Part shown: piece by piece, positions 58,994 to 64,000 of the stretch | Layout: each line of letters starts with the position of its first letter | How positions within the stretch are numbered: the stretch's first letter is position 1 | Translations under genes and position numbers: made by a program | Notes under the pieces: generated by a model | The model's input: only the letters and a program-made list of their open reading frames with translations | Told to the model about the DNA's origin: nothing | Database searches by the model: none | DNA from: Enterobacter sp. Cy-643 | GTDB lineage: Bacteria; Pseudomonadota; Gammaproteobacteria; Enterobacterales; Enterobacteriaceae | NCBI RefSeq assembly: GCF_011752815.1 | Contig: NZ_VWWV01000001.1 | Location: forward strand, 124,001-188,000 | Length of the DNA stretch: 64,000 nucleotides | Direction: 5' to 3'

Positions 58994-60922
58994 ATGAGCT
59001 ACCAGGTCTTAGCCCGCAAATGGCGCCCCCAAACTTTTGCTGATGTTGTCGGCCAGCAACACGTACTGACCGCGCTGGCTAATGGTTTGTCGCTGGGCCG
59101 CATTCACCATGCGTATCTTTTTTCCGGCACGCGTGGGGTGGGGAAAACCTCAATCGCCCGTTTGCTGGCGAAAGGGCTGAATTGTGAAACCGGCATTACT
59201 GCAACCCCGTGTGGCGTCTGCGATAACTGCCGTGAAATAGAACAGGGCCGCTTTGTCGACCTGATTGAGATAGACGCCGCCTCGCGCACTAAGGTAGAAG
59301 ACACCCGCGATCTGCTGGACAACGTGCAGTACGCTCCCGCCCGCGGCCGCTTTAAAGTCTACCTTATTGACGAAGTGCACATGCTCTCGCGCCACAGCTT
59401 CAACGCGCTGCTTAAGACGCTGGAAGAGCCGCCTCCGCACGTAAAATTCCTGCTGGCCACCACCGATCCGCAAAAGCTGCCGGTGACCATTCTTTCTCGC
59501 TGCCTGCAATTCCACCTGAAAGCGCTGGATGTCGAACAGATCCGCCATCAGTTGGAGCACATTCTTGGTGAAGAGAAAGTCGTAAGCGAACCCCGGGCGC
59601 TGCAGCTGTTAGCCCGCGCGGCGGACGGCAGCCTGCGCGATGCGCTGAGCCTCACCGACCAGGCGATTGCCAGCGGAGACGGGCAGGTCACTACCGCCGC
59701 CGTCAGCGCTATGCTCGGCACGCTGGATGATGACCAGGCGCTGTCGCTGATTGAAGCTGTCGTCCAGGCCGACGGCCAGCGAGTCATGGCCTTGCTGAAC
59801 GACGCGGCCGCGCGCGGCGTGGAGTGGGAAGCGCTGTTGGTAGAAATGTCCGCGCTGCTGCATCGCGTGGCGATGGTTCAGCTTTCTCCGTCTGCCCTTG
59901 GCAGCGATATGGCGACCATCGAACAGCGCATGCGCGAGCTTGCCCGCGTTGTTCCCCCGGCCGACGTGCAGCTTTACTACCAGACATTGCTGATTGGCCG
60001 CAAAGAGTTACCGTGGGCGCCCGATCGCCGCATGGGCGTAGAAATGACGCTGCTGCGCGCGCTGGCTTTCCACCCGCGCAAGCCGCTGCCTGAGCCGGAA
60101 GTTCCCCGCCAGGCGGCAAGCATTCCGGTGGTCAACCCGGTCTCGCACCAGCCAGCCACAAGGCAGCAGCAGGCGGCACTGCCGCCGGACAGGGAAGCCC
60201 CTCCGCTGCCGGATGCCACCAGTCAAATCCTCCAGGCGCGCAGCCAGCTGATGCGCCAGCAGGAGGCTGATAAAGCAAAAAAGAATGAGCCGGCAGCGCA
60301 ACGACTAGCGCGGCCGGCAAAAAGCTCCGCGCTGGAACGTTTGGCCTCGGTGACCGAACGCGTTCAGGCGCGCCCTGCGCCGACGGCGCTGGAAAAACCA
60401 GCGAAGCCAGAAGCCTATCGCTGGAAGGCTCAAAATCCGGTTGAAGAGGCCCCCGAGCCGGTCGCTACGCCCAAGGCGCTGAAAAAAGCGCTTGAGCATG
60501 AGAAAACGCCGGAGCTGGCGCAGAAGCTGGCCGAAGAGGCTACCGAACGCGACGAATGGGCGGCGGAAATCAATCAGCTGGTGCTGCCCAAGCTGGTGCA
60601 ACAGCTGGCGCTTAACGCCTGGAAAGAGGTGGACGGCAACCGGGTTTGCCTTCATTTGCGCCCAGGCCAGCGTCACCTGAATTCGCCCTCGGCGCAAAAA
60701 ACGCTGTCAGATGCCCTGAGTTCGCACCATGGTGAAGCGATAGAACTGACTATTATTGAAGATGATAATCTGGCGCGCCGCACGCCGCTGGAGTGGCGTC
60801 AGGCTATCTACGAAGAGAAGCTGGCGCAGGCGCGCGAGGCGATGAGCAACGACAGCAATATTCAGACTCTGCAAAGGTTCTTTGATGCGGAGCTGGATGA
60901 AGATAGTATTCGCCCTGTTTGA
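58994..60922 (+). CDS. dnaX: DNA polymerase III subunits tau and gamma
   Basis: Tau (642 residues) is the clamp-loader subunit that couples polymerase cores and helicase. Walker A GTRGVGKTS is near residue 45, a four-cysteine zinc module (CETG to CDNC) near 64-79, and the LIDEVHMLS and SRC motifs follow. A conserved -1 frameshift site at 60277-60283 yields the shorter gamma protein of 431 residues, the same length as in E. coli. The C-terminal domain IV-V region binds DnaB and alpha. Confidence 0.97.
   Translation: MSYQVLARKWRPQTFADVVGQQHVLTALANGLSLGRIHHAYLFSGTRGVGKTSIARLLAKGLNCETGITATPCGVCDNCREIEQGRFVDLIEIDAASRTKVEDTRDLLDNVQYAPARGRFKVYLIDEVHMLSRHSFNALLKTLEEPPPHVKFLLATTDPQKLPVTILSRCLQFHLKALDVEQIRHQLEHILGEEKVVSEPRALQLLARAADGSLRDALSLTDQAIASGDGQVTTAAVSAMLGTLDDDQALSLIEAVVQADGQRVMALLNDAAARGVEWEALLVEMSALLHRVAMVQLSPSALGSDMATIEQRMRELARVVPPADVQLYYQTLLIGRKELPWAPDRRMGVEMTLLRALAFHPRKPLPEPEVPRQAASIPVVNPVSHQPATRQQQAALPPDREAPPLPDATSQILQARSQLMRQQEADKAKKNEPAAQRLARPAKSSALERLASVTERVQARPAPTALEKPAKPEAYRWKAQNPVEEAPEPVATPKALKKALEHEKTPELAQKLAEEATERDEWAAEINQLVLPKLVQQLALNAWKEVDGNRVCLHLRPGQRHLNSPSAQKTLSDALSSHHGEAIELTIIEDDNLARRTPLEWRQAIYEEKLAQAREAMSNDSNIQTLQRFFDAELDEDSIRPV
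60261..60318 (+). promoter_or_regulatory. programmed -1 frameshift signal of dnaX
   Basis: The slippery heptamer AAAAAAG is at 60277-60283, with a perfect internal Shine-Dalgarno AGGAGG (60261-60266) ten bases upstream. A GC-rich stem with GCCGGC and GCGC arms lies just downstream (60289-60318). After slippage the next codons are GAA TGA, so gamma ends after one more residue. Confidence 0.88.
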
Positions 60923-61009
60923 TATGCCTCGCCTGGCGCGGCATAGTGTGTAACCCTGATAGCCACTCTCGCATTCTGCGAGGGCTGGCCCGATGAAAGA
61001 GAGAAGATT

Positions 61010-61339
61010 ATGTTTGGAAAAGGCGGTCTGGGTAACCTGATGAAGCAGGCCCAGCAGATGCAGGAAAAAATGGCCCAGGCTCAGGAAGAAATCGCCAACA
61101 TGGAAGTCACCGGCGAGTCCGGCGCGGGCCTGGTGAAAGTGACCATCAACGGGGCACACAACTGCCGCCGTGTCGAAATCGACCCAAGCCTGATGGAAGA
61201 TGACAAAGAGATGGTTGAAGACCTGGTTGCCGCAGCCTTCAACGATGCCGCTCGCCGTATTGGCGAAGCGCAGAAAGAAAAAATGGCTGGGGTGTCCAAC
61301 GGCATGCAATTGCCACCGGGCTTCAAAATGCCATTCTGA
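61010..61339 (+). CDS. ybaB: nucleoid-associated protein YbaB/EbfC
   Basis: The product (109 residues) is a small dimeric DNA-binding protein. The N-terminal [38 protein letters not shown] and C-terminal [18 protein letters not shown] are highly conserved. It follows dnaX by 87 bp. In E. coli recR comes next in the same operon; here a LysR/pirin pair separates them. Confidence 0.97.
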   Translation: MFGKGGLGNLMKQAQQMQEKMAQAQEEIANMEVTGESGAGLVKVTINGAHNCRRVEIDPSLMEDDKEMVEDLVAAAFNDAARRIGEAQKEKMAGVSNGMQLPPGFKMPF

Positions 61340-61348
61340 TGTTTTCCA

Positions 61349-61378
61349 GCCTTCTCCCGCCCGGGAGAAGGCCGTTTT
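61349..61378 (+). terminator. terminator between ybaB and the LysR gene
   Basis: GCCTTCTCCCG and CGGGAGAAGGC form an 11-bp palindrome followed by CGTTTTA, ten bases after the ybaB stop codon and just before the convergent LysR stop codon. It probably ends the dnaX-ybaB transcript. Confidence 0.7.
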
Positions 61379-61379
61379 A

Positions 61380-62285
61380 TCACTCCTCGTCCAGTGCCTG
61401 ATAACTCTCCGCCAGAAAATCAATTAGCGCCCGCACCGCCGGTAACTGTCCTCGTCGTGAAGGGAAGACCGCATGCACGACCTCCATTCTTGCGCGCCAT
61501 TCGGGTAACACGTGAACCAGCTTGCCCTGCACCAGCGCGTCGTTAAGCATCAGCTTCGGGAGCTGCACGACGCCAATGCCGTTTAGCGCCGCGGTACGCA
61601 GCGCGATCATATCAGTCGTCACAAAGCGGGGCTTATGGTGCACAATCACCTCCTGCTGCTCCGGGCCAAACAGGCACCAGCGATAAGTTTGCTGCGGCCT
61701 GTCCAGCGCCAGGCTTGGCCAGCGGGCGAGATCCGTGGGTGCCGCCGGCATACCCTGTCGGGCGACTAAATCCGGGCTGGCCACCAGGCACATGCTGCGG
61801 ATGGCCAGTTTGCGCATCACCAGGTCACTGTCTTCCAGCGGTAGAGGCCTCACGCGAATGGCTAAATCAACGTTTTCGTTCAGCACGTCCACGCGGCGGT
61901 TGGTTTCCTCAAGCTGAATAACAATTTGCGGATAAAGACGCATAAAGCGCGCCAGCATATCGCCGACATGGACATGCAGCAGCGCTATCGGGCAGGTGAG
62001 TCGGATCAGCCCTCGCGGCTCTGACTTTAGCGTGTCGATGGCTTCCTGCGCCGCTTCAGCTTCGATCATCATCGCTTTGCAGTGGCGGTAGAAGATCTGC
62101 CCGGCTTCGGTGACCGTGAAGCTGCGCGTGGAGCGCTGCAGCAGGCGGGTTTCAAGCCGTTCTTCCAGCAGCGCAATGCGGCGGCTCAGTCGGGATTTAG
62201 GAATGCCGATCGCCCGGCTGGCGGGTGAAAAACCGCCATTGTCCACCACCTGCACGAAGTACCTCAGGTCGTTTAAGTCTTGCAT
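61380..62285 (-). CDS. LysR-family transcriptional regulator
   Basis: The product (301 residues) has an N-terminal winged helix (MQDLNDLRYFVQVVDNGGFSPASRAIGIPKSRLSRRIALLEERL) and a LysR substrate-binding domain (about 90-295). ATG 62285 has AGGA eight bases upstream; a frame to 62327 is less likely. It is divergent from the pirin gene and probably controls it. The pair sits between ybaB and recR. The inducer is unknown. Confidence 0.9.
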   Translation of the reverse strand: MQDLNDLRYFVQVVDNGGFSPASRAIGIPKSRLSRRIALLEERLETRLLQRSTRSFTVTEAGQIFYRHCKAMMIEAEAAQEAIDTLKSEPRGLIRLTCPIALLHVHVGDMLARFMRLYPQIVIQLEETNRRVDVLNENVDLAIRVRPLPLEDSDLVMRKLAIRSMCLVASPDLVARQGMPAAPTDLARWPSLALDRPQQTYRWCLFGPEQQEVIVHHKPRFVTTDMIALRTAALNGIGVVQLPKLMLNDALVQGKLVHVLPEWRARMEVVHAVFPSRRGQLPAVRALIDFLAESYQALDEE

Positions 62286-62393
62286 TTCTATTGTCCTGTT
62301 ATTGGAACACTGAGTCCATTTTAGCACTCTACCGAGCTGAGCGTCTGACGGGTAAGCTTTATCCCATCAGAAACAACCCTTGTGGAGAGAATC

Positions 62394-63263
62394 ATGAAAT
62401 CAATTCTTGGCGTTTATACCGCACCGGCTTCTCATTGGGTGGGGGATGGATTCCCGGTTCGGTCGCTGTTTTCGTACTCAAAATTTGCCGAGCAGCTTAG
62501 CCCATTCCTGCTGCTGGACTACGCGGGCCCGGCGGAATTTAAGCCGAGCAATAAAGGCCAGCGCGGGGTGGATCAGCACCCGCATCGCGGCTTTGAAACC
62601 GTGACCATCGTCTATAAAGGCGAAGTGGCGCACCGCGATAACGCCGGCAACGGCGGCGTGATTGGCCCGGGTGACGTGCAGTGGATGACTGCGGGGAGTG
62701 GGATCCTGCACGAGGAATATCATTCTCCGGCGTTTAGCGAAGCGGGCGGCAGTCTGGAAATGGTGCAGCTGTGGGTTAACCTGCCTGCCAAAGACAAAAT
62801 GACCGCGCCTGGCTATCAGCCGATTACCGACGGCGATATTCCGGTGGTCGATTTGCCGGACAACGCCGGTAAAGTTCGGGTGATTGCCGGTGAGTTTGAC
62901 GGGACCAAAGGCCCGGCCAGGACTTTCTCGCCCATCAGCATCTGGGATTTGCGCCTTAACCAGCAGGGCGTCACTCAACTGGCGGTGAAAGACGGCTGGA
63001 ACACGGCGCTGGTGGTGTTGAAAGGCACGGTACTGGTCAACGGTGAAGAGGTGGCGCGTGAAGCACAGCTGGTAGTGCTGGATGCCAAAGGCGAAAGCGT
63101 GACCCTCGAAGCCAATAATGACGCGGTGGTACTGCTGCTCAGCGGTGAGCCATTGAATGAGCCTGTGGTTGGCCACGGCCCGTTCGTGATGAACACCAAA
63201 GAGGAAATTCATCAGGCTATCGATGATTTTAACCAGGGTCGTTTCGGCAAAGACATCGCGTAA
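62394..63263 (+). CDS. pirin family protein
   Basis: The product (289 residues) is a bicupin. The N-terminal cupin keeps metal ligands in DQHPHRGFETVTIVYKGE (two histidines) and GSGILHEEYHS (His and Glu). Bacterial pirins of this type can have quercetin 2,3-dioxygenase activity; the true substrate here is unknown. GGAGAGAATC precedes the ATG at 62394. It is divergent from its probable LysR regulator, 108 bp away, and ended by a terminator before recR. Confidence 0.9.
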   Translation: MKSILGVYTAPASHWVGDGFPVRSLFSYSKFAEQLSPFLLLDYAGPAEFKPSNKGQRGVDQHPHRGFETVTIVYKGEVAHRDNAGNGGVIGPGDVQWMTAGSGILHEEYHSPAFSEAGGSLEMVQLWVNLPAKDKMTAPGYQPITDGDIPVVDLPDNAGKVRVIAGEFDGTKGPARTFSPISIWDLRLNQQGVTQLAVKDGWNTALVVLKGTVLVNGEEVAREAQLVVLDAKGESVTLEANNDAVVLLLSGEPLNEPVVGHGPFVMNTKEEIHQAIDDFNQGRFGKDIA

Positions 63264-63267
63264 ACTT

Positions 63268-63304
63268 TATCCCCCGGCGAGCCTTCGCGCGGGGGATATC
63301 TTTT
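63268..63304 (+). terminator. rho-independent terminator of the pirin gene
   Basis: TATCCCCCG and CGGGGGATA arms form a perfect 9-bp stem followed by TCTTTT, four bases after the pirin stop codon. Confidence 0.8.
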
Positions 63305-63367
63305 CCTATACCCATCCGCGGGGCTAATGTTAGGCTATAGCCCACTTTTTTCTCACAAGCCCGAGCG

Positions 63368-63973
63368 ATGCAAACCAGTCCTTTACTCTCAGCCCTTATG
63401 GAATCCCTGCGCTGCCTGCCCGGCGTTGGCCCGAAATCTGCCCAGCGTATGGCGTTTGCCCTGCTGCAGCGCGACCGCAGCGGTGGGATGCGTCTGGCTC
63501 AGGCGCTGACCCGCGCGATGTCCGAAATCGGCCACTGTGCGGATTGCCGTACCTTTACGGAGCAGGAAGTGTGCTCCATTTGCTCCAACCCACGCCGCCA
63601 GGAAAACGGCCAGATTTGCGTGGTGGAAAGCCCGGCGGATATTCACGCCATCGAGCAAACCGGCCAGTTCTCGGGGCGCTATTTTGTCTTAATGGGGCAT
63701 CTCTCGCCGCTGGACGGCATTGGCCCGAACGACATCGGACTGGATCGCCTTGAACAGCGTCTTGCCAGCGAATCCATGAAAGAAGTGATTCTTGCCACCA
63801 ACCCGACGGTAGAAGGCGAAGCCACGGCGAACTACATTGCCGAGCTGTGCGGGCAGTACGGCGTTGAGGCCAGCCGTATCGCGCACGGTGTGCCGGTGGG
63901 CGGCGAGCTGGAAATGGTGGATGGCACCACGCTTTCGCACTCGCTGCTGGGTCGCCATAAGATTAATTTTTAA
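63368..63973 (+). CDS. recR: recombination mediator RecR
   Basis: RecR (201 residues) works with RecF and RecO to load RecA on gapped DNA. A helix-hairpin-helix ([17 protein letters not shown], about 16-32), a four-cysteine zinc finger (CADC and CSIC, about 57-72) and a Toprim domain ([17 protein letters not shown]) are in order. It should need its own promoter here, since the pirin terminator and the LysR/pirin pair cut it off from dnaX-ybaB. Confidence 0.97.
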   Translation: MQTSPLLSALMESLRCLPGVGPKSAQRMAFALLQRDRSGGMRLAQALTRAMSEIGHCADCRTFTEQEVCSICSNPRRQENGQICVVESPADIHAIEQTGQFSGRYFVLMGHLSPLDGIGPNDIGLDRLEQRLASESMKEVILATNPTVEGEATANYIAELCGQYGVEASRIAHGVPVGGELEMVDGTTLSHSLLGRHKINF

Positions 63974-63980
63974 TCGGTCG

Positions 63981-64000
63981 GGGGAGGTTTTTGCCTCCTC
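63981..64000 (+). terminator. probable start of the recR terminator, cut by the window edge
   Basis: GGAGG-TTTTTG-CCTCC forms a small stem beginning seven bases after the recR stop codon; what follows is outside the window. Confidence 0.4.

Overview
This 64 kb window is chromosomal DNA of a member of the Enterobacteriaceae outside the Escherichia/Salmonella core. Nearly every housekeeping protein reads as a close relative of its E. coli counterpart (Ppk, PurM, Upp, UraA, Hda, AcrAB, MscK, DnaX, RecR). However, the gene order joins blocks that are far apart in E. coli, and the accessory content (methionine salvage, csc-type sucrose genes, extra importers) resembles Klebsiella/Enterobacter/Cedecea-type genomes. 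I cannot name the genus from sequence alone. I found no rRNA, tRNA, CRISPR array, prophage or insertion sequence.

Layout. (1) 1-11.7 kb: core block of a VOC protein (cut by the window edge), yfgG, pdeF, ppx-ppk, purMN, upp-uraA and hda, with an ERIC repeat in the purMN leader. (2) 11.7-23.4 kb: a methionine-salvage island. It has three divergent promoter regions, each with tandem MetJ operators: mtnE<>mtnC-mtnD, mtnA<>mtnK, and a sugar-type ABC importer with an LVIVD-repeat protein<>hcxA. The dehydratase gene mtnB is not in the island. (3) 23.6-27.9 kb: nitric oxide detoxification, norVW<>norR, with three NorR sites and a sigma-54 promoter. (4) 28.0-32.7 kb: a ModE-boxed molybdate/tungstate-type binding protein and permease without an ATPase, an XRE-2TM regulator with 11-bp iterons, a CSS-EAL phosphodiesterase and a GntR regulator. 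(5) 32.7-39.4 kb: sugar region with a mannonate-dehydratase-family enzyme, a PTS EIIBC, cscR, cscA and cscB, without cscK. (6) 39.5-42.8 kb: an isopenicillin-N-synthase-like oxygenase in an operon with a MetQNI-type importer. (7) 43.2-48 kb: a chemoreceptor with a sigma-28 promoter, the zinc-independent L31/L36 pair, ylaC, maa and hha-tomB. (8) 48.2-64 kb: acrAB/acrR, mscK, rsmS, priC, ybaN, apt, dnaX, ybaB and recR in E. coli order, except that a LysR/pirin pair sits between ybaB and recR.

The most interesting unit is region 2. The MetJ operators tie an uncharacterised ribose-type ABC importer, a histidine-rich beta-propeller protein and a 2-oxoacid reductase to methylthioribose salvage. This suggests uptake of methylthioribose or a related sulfur sugar from outside the cell. 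Intergenic spaces in this region also carry a composite inverted-repeat element and REP-like palindromes.
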